The notes: generated from the sequence alone by a model not told the origin. A stretch of DNA of 64,000 nucleotides from Lactococcus termiticola (GCF_003116835.1 NZ_BFFO01000002.1:124001-188000), one strand, 5' to 3'. Positions 18,150-26,740 are shown, numbered from the stretch's first letter. Translations and numbers: made by a program.

Positions 18150-18531
18150 GAAAATTTATATTGCCGACGATGAAGAAAATATCCGGATAGCCATCCGGAC
18201 CTTCCTTGAGAAATCAGGCTATGAGGTCGAGGATTTTGGGACGGGCGATGAGCTCCTGGCCCGATTTGAAGAGGTCCCGTCAGACTTTGTCATACTGGAC
18301 GTGATGATGCCAGGCTCCAACGGCTTTACGATTTTGAAGGCCATCCGGAAGATTTCGATTGTGCCGATTATCATGCTAACGGCCAGGGACTCAGACCTGG
18401 ACTATGCGACAGGGCTCGATCTGGGCAGTGACGACTACTTTACCAAGCCCTTTAGCCCTATGGAGCTGGTCATGCGAGTGAAGGCCATCTTCCGCCGGAT
18501 TGATTATGAAAAACAAAATAAGACAGAATAA
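18142..18531 (+). CDS. Receiver-only response regulator (output domain lost)
   Basis: A 129-residue protein that is one CheY-like receiver domain. The acidic pair is D9-D10, the phosphorylation site is D53 in VILDVMMPG, and T80 and K102 (YFTKPF) are present, so the phospho-switch looks intact. The sequence ends at FRRIDYEKQNKTE, where an OmpR-type regulator would continue into its winged-helix DNA-binding domain. Nothing of that domain remains before the kinase gene 20 bp later. The start at 18142 is chosen for its spacing to AAGGAG; 18136 and 18124 are alternatives. It overlaps the end of relQ. It may be a phosphate sink or relay, or act by protein contact. Confidence 0.85.
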   Translation: MTKKIYIADDEENIRIAIRTFLEKSGYEVEDFGTGDELLARFEEVPSDFVILDVMMPGSNGFTILKAIRKISIVPIIMLTARDSDLDYATGLDLGSDDYFTKPFSPMELVMRVKAIFRRIDYEKQNKTE

Positions 18532-18550
18532 TGAGAAAGGAGGTCCAGCC

Positions 18551-19942
18551 ATGGCCATAAAAAGCCCTATATCCATCAAGACAAGAATCCTTTGGGTCAA
18601 CATTGCTGTGGTCCTCCTCTCTTTTCTTGGCGTTTTCTTAATTTTTAATGTCTTGATGAACAACTATATCTCGAGTAATGCCAAGAGCCAGCTGGCCAGG
18701 GTCGTTAACTACCAGTCCTCTGCCGAGCAGGGCCGGCCGGATAAGCCGGCGACATCCATCGATTTGGATAATGCTCCCCGAGGCCTTTTTAACACCCATC
18801 CGGCGGCCTTTGAGCTCAGTAGCGACTATCAGATCACTTTTCCTGATCATACTTCTGAGCTTGACAAGGAGGTCGCCAAGAACATCACGGCTGCCTTCAA
18901 AGAAGACCAGGTCAGCCTGGGCCAGCTCAATAATTTCAGGCTAGAAACCAAGAGCCAGACCTTCTACATTGAGTCCAGTAAGAATGACAAGAGCTATCTG
19001 ATTCTCTATGTCGACATTTCAGGGATAACCAATTTTGCTCATTCGGTCAATCTACTTTTGATGCTGATTGCACTGAGCGTGATTATCTTTATGGCAATTG
19101 CCGTCACGCTGATTACCCGGCGGTTGACCAATCCGCTTTCCAGGCTGGCAAGCTTTGCCATGCGGATTGGACGTGGGGATTTCAGGCCTTATGAAGGCCG
19201 TTTTCATGACCTGGAGCTTGCGACCCTTGCTGACACCATGAATAATGCGGCCCGTCAACTGGCCGACAACGAGCAGGACCAGAAGGCCTTCTTTCAAAAT
19301 GCCTCGCATGAACTCAGGACACCGCTGATGGTCATCAAGAGCTATGCTGAAGGGATTAACTACGACATCATGCCGGCCCATGAGGCCAGCCAGACCATCC
19401 TCAAGGAGACGGACCGAATGAGCGAACTGGTCGAAGACCTTTTGACCTTGTCAAGAATCGACAGCCTCAACAAGCCTGAAGAATATGCTAGAAATGATCT
19501 CCGTGAAATCCTCAAAGACGTGACCAGAGAGCAGGAGGCCTTTGCCAGTCAAAAAGGCCTGAAATTCAGCTACCAGCTGGACAAGAAGCCGGTCTACATC
19601 TGGAGCAACTACAAGGCCCTGAGGCGGGCGATTTCAAACCTGGTCTCAAACGCCCTCCGCTATGCGAAGAGCGAGATTCAGGTCAGCTGTAAGCTCGAGC
19701 GGGGCAAGATGATTTTGGTTGTGGCCAATGACGGCGACCCGATTGCCGAAGAAGATCTGCCCCATCTCTTTGAGCGTTTTTACAAGGGGGCGGGCGGTGT
19801 CCATGGCATCGGCCTCTCTATCGTCAAGGCTGTGACAGAGCAACACGGCGGGACAGCTTATGCAGAAAACAAGGCCGGCTGGGTGCGATTTGTTCTTGCT
19901 TTTGATAATCAGCCAAAAAAAGTCCTTGAAAAGAAGTCCTGA
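18551..19942 (+). CDS. Membrane sensor histidine kinase
   Basis: A 463-residue kinase. The first membrane segment is at about 13-36, an outside sensor region is at about 37-160, and a second segment is at 166-188. A HAMP region with RRLTNPLSRLASFAMRIG follows, then the phospho-accepting H253 in ASHELRTPL. The ATP domain has LVSNALRYAK (N box), VVANDGDPI and GVHGIGLSIVKAV. The start has AAGGAGG about 9 bp upstream. It is paired with the receiver-only protein just before it. The signal sensed is unknown; no clear homologue among the named lactococcal kinases was recognised. Confidence 0.9.
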   Translation: MAIKSPISIKTRILWVNIAVVLLSFLGVFLIFNVLMNNYISSNAKSQLARVVNYQSSAEQGRPDKPATSIDLDNAPRGLFNTHPAAFELSSDYQITFPDHTSELDKEVAKNITAAFKEDQVSLGQLNNFRLETKSQTFYIESSKNDKSYLILYVDISGITNFAHSVNLLLMLIALSVIIFMAIAVTLITRRLTNPLSRLASFAMRIGRGDFRPYEGRFHDLELATLADTMNNAARQLADNEQDQKAFFQNASHELRTPLMVIKSYAEGINYDIMPAHEASQTILKETDRMSELVEDLLTLSRIDSLNKPEEYARNDLREILKDVTREQEAFASQKGLKFSYQLDKKPVYIWSNYKALRRAISNLVSNALRYAKSEIQVSCKLERGKMILVVANDGDPIAEEDLPHLFERFYKGAGGVHGIGLSIVKAVTEQHGGTAYAENKAGWVRFVLAFDNQPKKVLEKKS

Positions 19943-19954
19943 TTTTGTTATAAT
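19926..19954 (+). promoter_or_regulatory. Promoter of rplS
   Basis: TTGAAA, a 17-bp spacer and TATAAT. It begins inside the last codons of the kinase gene. About 75 bases of leader follow before the rplS ATG, including a GTGCG-TTTTA-CGCAT hairpin that could be an L19-type autoregulatory leader, although I cannot confirm the fold. Confidence 0.85.
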
Positions 19955-20037
19955 ATGATTCGTGCGTTTTACGCATAAATAAAACTGTTTATCCGCTGGG
20001 CCCAGAGCTTTATGATAGGCAAAAGGAGAATCTTAAG

Positions 20038-20385
20038 ATGGCAAATCTTATCGAAACAATCAATGCAAGTCAACTACGTAGCGACATCCCTGACTTCCGC
20101 CCTGGTGACACTGTCCGTGTTCACGCAAAGGTCGTCGAAGGAAGCCGCGAACGTATCCAGATCTTTGAAGGCGTTGTTATCGCCCGCAAAGGTTTCGGTA
20201 TCTCAGAAACTTACACTGTTCGTAAAATCTCAAACGGTGTCGGTGTAGAACGTATCTTCCCAATCCACACTCCACGTGTTGAAAAGATCGAAGTCGTTCG
20301 TTACGGTAAAGTTCGTCGTGCGAAACTTTACTACCTGCGTGCCCTTCAAGGTAAGGCTGCTCGTATCCCAGAACGTCGTAAATAA
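20038..20385 (+). CDS. rplS: 50S ribosomal protein L19
   Basis: Ribosomal protein of the 30S-50S interface, 115 residues, the normal length. Conserved segments are [30 protein letters not shown] and [25 protein letters not shown] precedes the ATG. It is a single-gene unit with a strong promoter and terminator. Codon use is strongly biased compared with its neighbours (for example CGT and AAA), as expected for a highly expressed gene. Confidence 0.98.
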   Translation: MANLIETINASQLRSDIPDFRPGDTVRVHAKVVEGSRERIQIFEGVVIARKGFGISETYTVRKISNGVGVERIFPIHTPRVEKIEVVRYGKVRRAKLYYLRALQGKAARIPERRK

Positions 20386-20401
20386 GAATCTTTGGCGTTT
20401 G

Positions 20402-20432
20402 AAAAAGAGTCCGTATGGGCTCTTTTTTCTTT
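20402..20432 (+). terminator. Terminator of rplS
   Basis: AAAAAGAGTCC / GGGCTCTTTTT around a GTAT loop (one G-U pair), followed by T residues. Confidence 0.9.
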
Positions 20433-20488
20433 ATAAATTGTGAAAAGTACTGTGAGGCAATTTTATACAACTCCTAGCATGCGGTTCC

Positions 20489-20602
20489 ACTTCAGAATGT
20501 CGTGAGGCCATCAGCGAAGCCTACGGCTTCCATGACTAATTCTTGAGCCTTAGGTCTCAAGAATTGCCAAATTTCACGATAGCTGGCGGGCTTTTCTGAA
20601 GT
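20489..20602. repeat. Nested intergenic palindrome 1
   Basis: The outer arms ACTTCAGAA and TTCTGAAGT enclose TCGTGA/TCACGA. Inside are two further hairpins, GAAGCC-TAC-GGCTTC and the 10-bp perfect AATTCTTGAG/CTCAAGAATT. There is no open frame and no T run at the end, so it is not a simple terminator. It lies in the 495-bp gap between rplS and the TetR gene. Confidence 0.75.
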
Positions 20603-20716
20603 TCCACTGGTTAGTGTTTGAAATAGAGTTCATTTTTCAACCTCTTACAGAGACAGATGCTCTTATCACATAATTGAAATGGGAAATTGCCTAGTCTACA
20701 AGTAATGTGGAGTGCA

Positions 20717-20831
20717 AGAAATCAGGTTCTTAGCAGTGGAAAAAGGCAATACTTGAGACCGAAGGGCTCAAGCATTAGCAATGGAAGCGGAGCTTCGTTT
20801 GCGGACCTCCACGGCTAAGGGCCTGATTTCT
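20717..20831. repeat. Nested intergenic palindrome 2
   Basis: Arms of 24 bases (20717-20740 and 20808-20831) pair with three differences, two of which become G-U pairs in RNA. Inside are CTTGAGACC-GAAG-GGCTCAAG and GAAGC-GGA-GCTTC hairpins. It is in the same gap as palindrome 1 and has the same design, but its sequence is mostly different. Confidence 0.75.
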
Positions 20832-20877
20832 GGAACGAAATAAGCCCCGCAAAAGCAACTGCAATCAGCTCCAACAA

Positions 20878-20907
20878 AAAAGGCGAGACCGTTAGTGTTC
20901 GCCTTTT
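20878..20907 (-). terminator. Terminator of the TetR gene
   Basis: AAAAGGCGA / TCGCCTTTT arms with a 12-base loop. On the minus strand it is followed by a T run, 17 bp after the TetR stop codon. Confidence 0.8.
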
Positions 20908-20923
20908 GTTATTTTCCTAGCCA

Positions 20924-21484
20924 TCATTCAATCAACTGAAGAATTAAAGCCGTCAAAACCTCGGGACTCTCCCGCTTCTTATCACGAATCCAGGCCTGGG
21001 TCAGGCCGAAAATCGCATTGGCGTAGTAGATGCTGACATAGTGCTGGTGGCTGGCGACGATGCCACGGCCGTCCAGGCGGGCAGGAAGGATGAGTTGCTC
21101 AAAAAGCTGGCGGAGCTTGGAAAGGAAGAACTGCTGGATTTCCTTGCTTCCATTTTCGGAGAAAAGACCGGCGTAAATCGGATTGCGGTCGATGAATCGG
21201 TAGACCTCGATGAGTGTAGCTTCAGGCTCGTTTTCATTTTTTGTGAAAATATAGGTAATCGTGCTAAAAAGCTCGGCCTGATAGGCTTCAATCAGGTCGT
21301 ACTTGTCCTGGTAGTGAGTATAGAAGCTTGAGCGACTCACACCGGCCTTGGCGACCAGCTCGCTAGTCGTGATGCTATCAAAAGACTTTTCCTCGAGGAG
21401 CTCCACCATGGCCTCCTTCAAAAGATTTCTCGTCTTTGAGTGCTTTACTTCTCGATTTCTGATTTTACTTGCTTTTGTTGGCAT
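20924..21484 (-). CDS. TetR/AcrR-family regulator
   Basis: A 186-residue repressor. The N-terminal helix-turn-helix reads ITTSELVAKAGVSRSSFYTHY, the classic TetR recognition segment, after a basic region rich in Lys and Arg. The C-terminal domain is mostly helical, of the kind that binds an effector. The ATG at 21484 is chosen because AAGGAGGA lies at proper distance; an in-frame start 27 bp upstream lacks a site. It is divergent from the Pip/YhgE gene and probably controls it through the palindrome at 21584. Confidence 0.88.
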   Translation of the reverse strand: MPTKASKIRNREVKHSKTRNLLKEAMVELLEEKSFDSITTSELVAKAGVSRSSFYTHYQDKYDLIEAYQAELFSTITYIFTKNENEPEATLIEVYRFIDRNPIYAGLFSENGSKEIQQFFLSKLRQLFEQLILPARLDGRGIVASHQHYVSIYYANAIFGLTQAWIRDKKRESPEVLTALILQLIE

Positions 21485-21583
21485 CTGATTCCTCCTTGAA
21501 CAAAATAACACAGACTGTCCAAAATTCTTTCATCTTTATTGAATAAATGCTTAAAAAGATATACTATTGATTATATCAAAAAA

Positions 21584-21598
21584 TAGACATAATGTCTA
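21584..21598. promoter_or_regulatory. Palindromic operator candidate for the TetR protein
   Basis: TAGACAT-A-ATGTCTA has perfect 7-bp arms. It lies just after a TATACT -10 box (21560-21565) and before the pip start, where a bound repressor would block transcription. A smaller AGACTGTC palindrome at 21512 lies nearer the TetR gene. Confidence 0.6.
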
Positions 21599-21612
21599 AA
21601 GGAGCTGAGAGA

Positions 21613-23979
21613 ATGTTAAAAAATGAATGGAAGGCGATTTTTAAGCACAAATTTTTACTGGTTGTGCTCATAGCACTGGCGATTGTGCCGGCCCTATACA
21701 ACTGGATTTTCCTGAGTTCGATGTGGGACCCATATGGCAAGCTCGACCAGCTGCCCGTCGCTGTGGTCAATCAGGACAAGGCGACCAGCTTAAATGGCAA
21801 GAGGCTTTCGGTCGGCCAGCAGGTGACCGACGAGATGAAGAAGGACAAGAAGCTCGACTACCACTTTGTCAACAAGGCTGATGCCGATAAGGGCATCAAG
21901 GACGGCAAGTACTATCTGGTGGTTAATTTTCCAGAAAATTTCTCTAAGGATGCGGCCAGCCTGATGACGGGAAGTCCCGTAAGGCCTGTCTTAAATTATC
22001 AGACGGCTCAGGGGCATAATTACATTTCTGGAAAAATGTCTGACTCAGCCATGGCCAGCCTCAAGGATGAACTGTCGAAGAATATCAGCCAGGAATATAG
22101 CCGGGCCTTGATTTCTGGCATCAGCGAGCTGAAGTCTGGCATGAACAAGGCCAGCGATGGCTCTGCAGAGCTTCAGGATGCGACCGGGAAGGCCGAGTCA
22201 GGAAGCAATGAGCTGACTCAGAATCTCGGCAAGCTCTCTGATGCCAGCCTGAGCTTCTCAGACGGGACGCAAGAGCTCTCTGTCGGCCTGAGTCAATATC
22301 TTGATGCTACAAAGGCAGCTGACCAAGGAGCCAATCAATTGGCCTCTGCTAGCCAGCAGTATGTGTCAGGCGTCAATCAGTTGTCCCAGGGGACTGACCA
22401 GCTCAATAGCAAGTCTGCTGATATGAAAGCCGGCATTGGTCAGCTGACGGCTTCAGTTCCAGAAGTGGAGAAGCTCTCTGGAGCCACGAAGACACTCAAA
22501 GACGGCCTTGAAAAATTAAGTCAGGCGACCAGTCTCCCGGCCGAACAGGCCAAGCAGATTTCAGATTTGGAAACAGGCCTTGACCAGTTGAACCAGGCCA
22601 TTCAAACGGGGGATGCCAGCCTCTCTGCCGACATTCAAAAGGAGATGACGAGTCTACAGACGGCTTTGACGGCTCTGCCGACAGAAGAAAGTCAAGCCAT
22701 CATGGGGCTTCCAGACTTATCCGTCCAGCAAAAGACAGAGGTCTTGCAGGCCCTCCAGGCTTCTACTAAAACAAGCATGGACCAAGTCCAGACCAGCATG
22801 CAAGGCCTGGCTCAAGATTTGACCGCCCTGAATCAGGAACAAGAAGCCCTCAAAAAGGCTTCCAATCAGGCCCTCCCAGGAGCTCATCAAGCCATCGACC
22901 AGCTCAAGGGCGGACTCGACCAGACCCACGATGCCCTCAGCCAGCAAATCCTGCCCGGGGCCAGCCAAATCTCAGACGGGGCAGGCCAGCTCTCTAGTGG
23001 GCTTGCCAGAGGTTCTAGCCAGCTTAGCTCAGGCTTTGACCAGTACGCCTCAGCAGTCGGTCAAATCAATGACGGGGCTCAGACCCTCAAGAACAAGGGG
23101 GGCGAGCTCCAGTCAGGCAGTCAACAACTGGCGACAGGTCTTGACCAGCTGACCAACAAGTCAGGCGAACTCCAGTCAGGCTCTGACCAGCTCTCAACCG
23201 GAGCCCAGGGCTTTGTTACTGGAAGCCAGGCCCTCTTTAATGGTTCAGACAGCTTAAATAAAGGCCTGACCGCCATCAATTCAGGCGAAGGCAAGCTTCA
23301 CGACTCGCTGGCAGATGCGAGCGATAAGCTCCAGGGTCAGGCCAGTGGTCAGGACAATGCTGATAAGATTACCAGCCCAGTGTCACTGAAACACGTTGAT
23401 ACCAGCCAATCAGAGGTCAATGGTGTTGGGATGGCTCCTTATATGATTGCGGTTGCCCTCTTTGTGGGTGCGATTTCGACCAATATCATGTTTGGTGCCA
23501 GCCTCTCTAAGAAGACCTGGAAGAGCGGGCGGGACCTACTTCTGGCCAAGCTTGGGACCAACGGTGTTGTCGCTGTCCTGCAGGCCCTGATTGTCACAGG
23601 AGCTGTTTACGTCCTGGGACTCCGGGCTTCACAAGGTTTTCTAGGTCTCTTTGGGGCGAATCTCTTGATCAGCTTTGCCTTCATGGCCATTGTGACCTTC
23701 CTGAACCTTTGGCTGGGCAAGGTCGGGGCCTTTGTTTCCCTAGTCCTCTTGATTATCCAGCTGGCGGCTTCTGCCGGGACCTATCCCATCCAGCTTTCAG
23801 CTAAGATTTTCCAAATTATTAATCCTTGGTTGCCGATGTCTTATGCGATCAAGCTACTCAGGCAGATGATCAGCCTCAATGGGACAGGTTGGGCCTATGC
23901 TGGTCTGATGATTGCTCTTGCTCTGGTCTTTACAGGTCTCATTGGCATTTGGGGAAGGAGCAAGCGACAGGCAATTTAG
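21613..23979 (+). CDS. Pip/YhgE-type membrane protein
   Basis: A 788-residue protein of the YhgE/Pip family, which includes the lactococcal phage infection protein and is related to EsaA. One N-terminal membrane segment (about 15-38) is followed by a long extracellular region and about five C-terminal membrane segments of the ABC-2 type. The outside region from about 190 to 590 is helical, with repeated units of the form GSxQLSxGxDQL, seen many times around 23000-23250. The ATG at 21613 has AAAGGAG upstream; the earlier in-frame ATG at 21592 overlaps the operator. Known Pip proteins serve as phage receptors. The normal role is probably export or envelope maintenance. Confidence 0.88.
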   Translation: MLKNEWKAIFKHKFLLVVLIALAIVPALYNWIFLSSMWDPYGKLDQLPVAVVNQDKATSLNGKRLSVGQQVTDEMKKDKKLDYHFVNKADADKGIKDGKYYLVVNFPENFSKDAASLMTGSPVRPVLNYQTAQGHNYISGKMSDSAMASLKDELSKNISQEYSRALISGISELKSGMNKASDGSAELQDATGKAESGSNELTQNLGKLSDASLSFSDGTQELSVGLSQYLDATKAADQGANQLASASQQYVSGVNQLSQGTDQLNSKSADMKAGIGQLTASVPEVEKLSGATKTLKDGLEKLSQATSLPAEQAKQISDLETGLDQLNQAIQTGDASLSADIQKEMTSLQTALTALPTEESQAIMGLPDLSVQQKTEVLQALQASTKTSMDQVQTSMQGLAQDLTALNQEQEALKKASNQALPGAHQAIDQLKGGLDQTHDALSQQILPGASQISDGAGQLSSGLARGSSQLSSGFDQYASAVGQINDGAQTLKNKGGELQSGSQQLATGLDQLTNKSGELQSGSDQLSTGAQGFVTGSQALFNGSDSLNKGLTAINSGEGKLHDSLADASDKLQGQASGQDNADKITSPVSLKHVDTSQSEVNGVGMAPYMIAVALFVGAISTNIMFGASLSKKTWKSGRDLLLAKLGTNGVVAVLQALIVTGAVYVLGLRASQGFLGLFGANLLISFAFMAIVTFLNLWLGKVGAFVSLVLLIIQLAASAGTYPIQLSAKIFQIINPWLPMSYAIKLLRQMISLNGTGWAYAGLMIALALVFTGLIGIWGRSKRQAI

Positions 23980-23993
23980 TTAAAAAGTCAGAA

Positions 23994-24023
23994 AGTGGAC
24001 TGCTGATGCAGCTCCGCTTTTTC
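23994..24023 (+). terminator. Terminator of the pip gene
   Basis: AGTGGACTGC-TGAT-GCAGCTCCGCT, with small mismatches in the lower stem, followed by TTTTTC. Confidence 0.7.
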
Positions 24024-24099
24024 TTTCGTTCAAAAAACTGGCTTAAATCTTGTTTTTTTGCTAAAATTGGCCTATCAAATAAAAAATTGAGGCAGATTT

Positions 24100-24432
24100 A
24101 TGGCAGATAAATATACTGAAGCAGAAGTAGAAGGCATCAAGAATAAGATTCTCTCAGCCCTTGAAGAAGTCATCGACCCTGAGCTTGGGATTGACATCAT
24201 CAATCTGGGTCTGGTCTATGAAATTAGCTTTGAGGACTCCGGCCTGACTGAAATCAAAATGACGCTCACAACCATGGGCTGTCCCCTGGCTGACCTCTTG
24301 ACTGACCAGATTCATGACGTCTTAAAAGAGGTCCCTGAAGTCACTGAAATCAAGGTAGAGCTGGTCTGGGCCCCTGTATGGACACCGGACAAGATGAGCC
24401 GTTATGCCCGGATTGCCTTAGGCATCCGCTAA
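24100..24432 (+). CDS. MIP18/DUF59-family iron-sulfur assembly protein
   Basis: A 110-residue protein of the PaaD/SufT/MIP18 family, thought to help assemble or deliver iron-sulfur clusters. Typical features are EVIDPELGIDIINLGLVY at about 21-38, the single conserved cysteine in MTLTTMGCPLADLL, and VELVWAPVWTPDKMS near the end. It stands alone between pip and the liaF operon, with a TGCTAAAAT -10 element about 40 bp upstream. It has no suf genes around it. The precise client proteins are unknown. Confidence 0.85.
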   Translation: MADKYTEAEVEGIKNKILSALEEVIDPELGIDIINLGLVYEISFEDSGLTEIKMTLTTMGCPLADLLTDQIHDVLKEVPEVTEIKVELVWAPVWTPDKMSRYARIALGIR

Positions 24433-24449
24433 AATAGTCCTAAAGACTG

Positions 24450-24470
24450 AGCAGCTAGCCTGCTTTTTTT
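24450..24470 (+). terminator. Short terminator before liaF
   Basis: AGCAG-CTAGC-CTGCT followed by seven T residues. The T run abuts the liaF -10 box. Confidence 0.65.
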
Positions 24471-24478
24471 GTTAAAAT
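24470..24478 (+). promoter_or_regulatory. Extended -10 of liaF, leaderless arrangement
   Basis: TGT-TAAAAT with only six bases (AAAATT) before the liaF ATG and no ribosome-binding sequence. Transcription should begin at or next to the start codon. Confidence 0.55.
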
Positions 24479-24484
24479 AAAATT

Positions 24485-25105
24485 ATGAGCAAACGCTTAA
24501 AAATTATCATTTTGATTGAGATTCTCATTCTCATCGCCCTCTTCTTTCATGTGGCCAGTAGTCCTAGACTTTTGGTCTTGTTTGCCTTGGCCCTGATTTT
24601 TACCTTCTTGGCCAATCGGATGCGGTCGCCTTTTTTTCGGGCACTGAGCCTGATTTTCTGGGCGATTTCAAGCCTGGTCTTTATCACGGCAGGCTGGTTC
24701 TGGCTGGCCTTGATTTTCCCGATTGTCATGTTTCTTATTTTTTGGAAAAATAATCCAAGAGAGGTCCAGCAAAAGCCGGGTGCCTTCTACGAACGGCGTG
24801 CTGAGCCTGTCGGCAGTTCACAAGAGGGCAATGACGTGATTGATCTGGCCGAGGTCGACTTTAGACCTGAGGGCAATCGCCTTTCTATCCGCAAGGCTTC
24901 TGGCAATACGAAAATCATCGTGCCAGCTGATGTGGCAGTGGCACTCAAACTGACGACGGGCTCAGGCATTGTCAATATCTTTGGCGAGCACAGCATTAAC
25001 CCCCGTGGCCTCCGCTATTTTTCAGAGCAGGCCGAGTCTTATGAGAAGCGGATGGCCATTGAAATCCTTGTTGAAGAAGGAAATATCGAGATTGTGAGAG
25101 GTTAA
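24485..25105 (+). CDS. liaF: LiaF-like membrane inhibitor of a cell-envelope stress system
   Basis: A 206-residue protein with several membrane segments in the first 90 residues and a soluble C-terminal domain of the LiaF type (SGNTKIIVPADVAVALK, then SGIVNIFGEHSI). LiaF proteins keep the LiaS kinase off until the cell wall is stressed. It is followed directly by a LiaS-like kinase and LiaR-like regulator, the order of liaFSR and of the lactococcal yjbB-cesSR operon. There is no ribosome site before the ATG, and the mRNA may be leaderless. Family assignment rests on domain layout and context. Confidence 0.83.
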   Translation: MSKRLKIIILIEILILIALFFHVASSPRLLVLFALALIFTFLANRMRSPFFRALSLIFWAISSLVFITAGWFWLALIFPIVMFLIFWKNNPREVQQKPGAFYERRAEPVGSSQEGNDVIDLAEVDFRPEGNRLSIRKASGNTKIIVPADVAVALKLTTGSGIVNIFGEHSINPRGLRYFSEQAESYEKRMAIEILVEEGNIEIVRG

Positions 25106-25110
25106 GAAAA

Positions 25111-26112
25111 ATGAAAAAAACATCTATACCACTCACTTTTGCTGCGATATTTCTGACTATTTTAGTGGTCGATGGCCTGCTCTTTTCGCTGGTCTTGGAC
25201 AACGGCCATCAGAGCATGATGCGAGAGCTGATGGGCAATTTTATAGGCGTCTGGATTTTTATTTCAGTAGCTGGCCTTTTGGCCCTGATTTTTACCTTTT
25301 TTAATTATTTTGAAAATATCAAAATTCGCCAGGAGGCTGAAGATGACCTGCAAAGATTGCTCAACAATCAAAAGCCGGAGAGTCCTGAGCTCATCAAGCT
25401 CTATGACCGGATCAATGAGATGTCGGCAGAGCTCCAAAAGCTCTCGACCGCTCAAGGTCTGGACAAGGCTGAAATCATCGAGACTGAGCGGAAGCGGATG
25501 AGCCGGGAGCTCCATGACTCGGTCAGCCAAGAGCTCTTTGCAGCGACCATGATTCTCTCAAGCGTGACCAGTGAAGAGACGGCTGTCAATCTCAGCCAGG
25601 ACCAGGTCATGACCCAGTCCCGGCTGGTTCTGAAAATCCTCCATGAAGCTCAAAATGAAATGCGGGCCCTCCTCTTGCACCTGAGGCCGATCGAGCTGGA
25701 GGGCAAGTCGCTGATGACGGGCTTAAACGCCTTGATTGACGAGCTTCAGGCCAAGATTTCTGCCAATCTGTCTGTGAAAATCGGCGACATCAAGACGACC
25801 AGCAATATCGAGGACAATCTCTTCAGAATGGCCCAGGAAATCCTCTCCAACACGCTCAGGCATGCCAGGGCTGAAAACATCGATATCAGCCTCTACCAAC
25901 GCTCAGGCAATATCTGGTTGAGGATTTCTGATGACGGGGTTGGCTTTGAGCTTTCTGACAGTGAAAAAACGGCCAGCTATGGCCTAGCAAATATCAAAGA
26001 ACGGGCCCTCCTTCTCGGCGGCGAAGCCAAGGTCGACAGTAGAATTGGCCAGGGAACGATCGTAGAGATTAGAATTCCAGTTTTGGAAACAAAGGAAGAA
26101 GACAATGGATAA
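25111..26112 (+). CDS. liaS: LiaS/CesS-type sensor histidine kinase
   Basis: A 333-residue kinase with two close membrane segments in the first 65 residues and only a short outside loop, an intramembrane-sensing layout. The dimerisation domain is HisKA_3 type with the phospho-histidine in MSRELHDSVSQELFA near residue 135. The ATP domain has AQEILSNTLRHARA, ISDDGVGFEL and YGLANIKERA. It responds to cell-wall antibiotics in known members. It lies five bases after liaF and overlaps liaR by eight bases. Confidence 0.9.
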   Translation: MKKTSIPLTFAAIFLTILVVDGLLFSLVLDNGHQSMMRELMGNFIGVWIFISVAGLLALIFTFFNYFENIKIRQEAEDDLQRLLNNQKPESPELIKLYDRINEMSAELQKLSTAQGLDKAEIIETERKRMSRELHDSVSQELFAATMILSSVTSEETAVNLSQDQVMTQSRLVLKILHEAQNEMRALLLHLRPIELEGKSLMTGLNALIDELQAKISANLSVKIGDIKTTSNIEDNLFRMAQEILSNTLRHARAENIDISLYQRSGNIWLRISDDGVGFELSDSEKTASYGLANIKERALLLGGEAKVDSRIGQGTIVEIRIPVLETKEEDNG

Positions 26113-26740
26113 GATAAAATTATTAATCGTGGATGATCACCAGATGGTCAGGCTGGGCCTGTCAAGCTTTATGAGCATCCAGCCAGATATAGAGGTCGTC
26201 GGCGAGGCCGCTGACGGTGAGTCAGGCTATCTTAAAAATGAGACACTGAAACCTGACGTGATTCTCATGGACCTGGTCATGGACCGGTTGGATGGGATTG
26301 AGGCGACCAAGAAGATTCTGGCCCAGCATCCTGAGCAGAAGATTTTGATTTTGACTTCATTTATCGATGATGAAAAAGTTTTTCCAGCATTGGAAGCAGG
26401 GGCAAAAGGCTATATCCTCAAGACCTCTCAGGCCTCAGAGATTGCGACAGCCATTCGCAAGGTGGCGTCTGGAGAAGAAATCCTTTCTGAGGCGGTCAAG
26501 CAGAAGATTTATGAGAGCAAACACAGAAAGCACGAGCTCTATGATGACCTCTCTAAGCGGGAGCTAGAAGTCCTTCAGGTCCTCGCGACCGGCCTGTCCA
26601 ATCAGGAAATCGCTGACCAGCTCTTTATCAGCCTGAAGACCGTGAAGACCCACGTTTCTAATATTTTCACAAAACTTAGTGTCAATGACCGGACCCAGGC
26701 GACCATTTATGCCATCGAGCACAAGCTGGTCAACAAATAG
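26105..26740 (+). CDS. liaR: LiaR/CesR-type response regulator
   Basis: A 211-residue NarL/LuxR-family regulator. The receiver has DDHQMVR, the phosphorylation site in VILMDLVMDRLDG and K in YILKTSQ. The C-terminal helix-turn-helix reads LATGLSNQEIADQLFISLK followed by KTHVSNIFTKL. It is phosphorylated by the upstream kinase and activates cell-envelope stress genes in known systems. The start overlaps the kinase gene. Confidence 0.92.
   Translation: MDKIKLLIVDDHQMVRLGLSSFMSIQPDIEVVGEAADGESGYLKNETLKPDVILMDLVMDRLDGIEATKKILAQHPEQKILILTSFIDDEKVFPALEAGAKGYILKTSQASEIATAIRKVASGEEILSEAVKQKIYESKHRKHELYDDLSKRELEVLQVLATGLSNQEIADQLFISLKTVKTHVSNIFTKLSVNDRTQATIYAIEHKLVNK

Noticed and set aside
20489-20831. 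CRISPR-like repeats
   Set aside because: The repeats are inverted arms, not regularly spaced direct repeats, and there are no cas genes.
22140-23350. Phage tail-fibre or type VII EsaA gene
   Set aside because: The repeated coiled region is flanked by the N- and C-terminal membrane parts of YhgE/Pip proteins and no other type VII genes are near.
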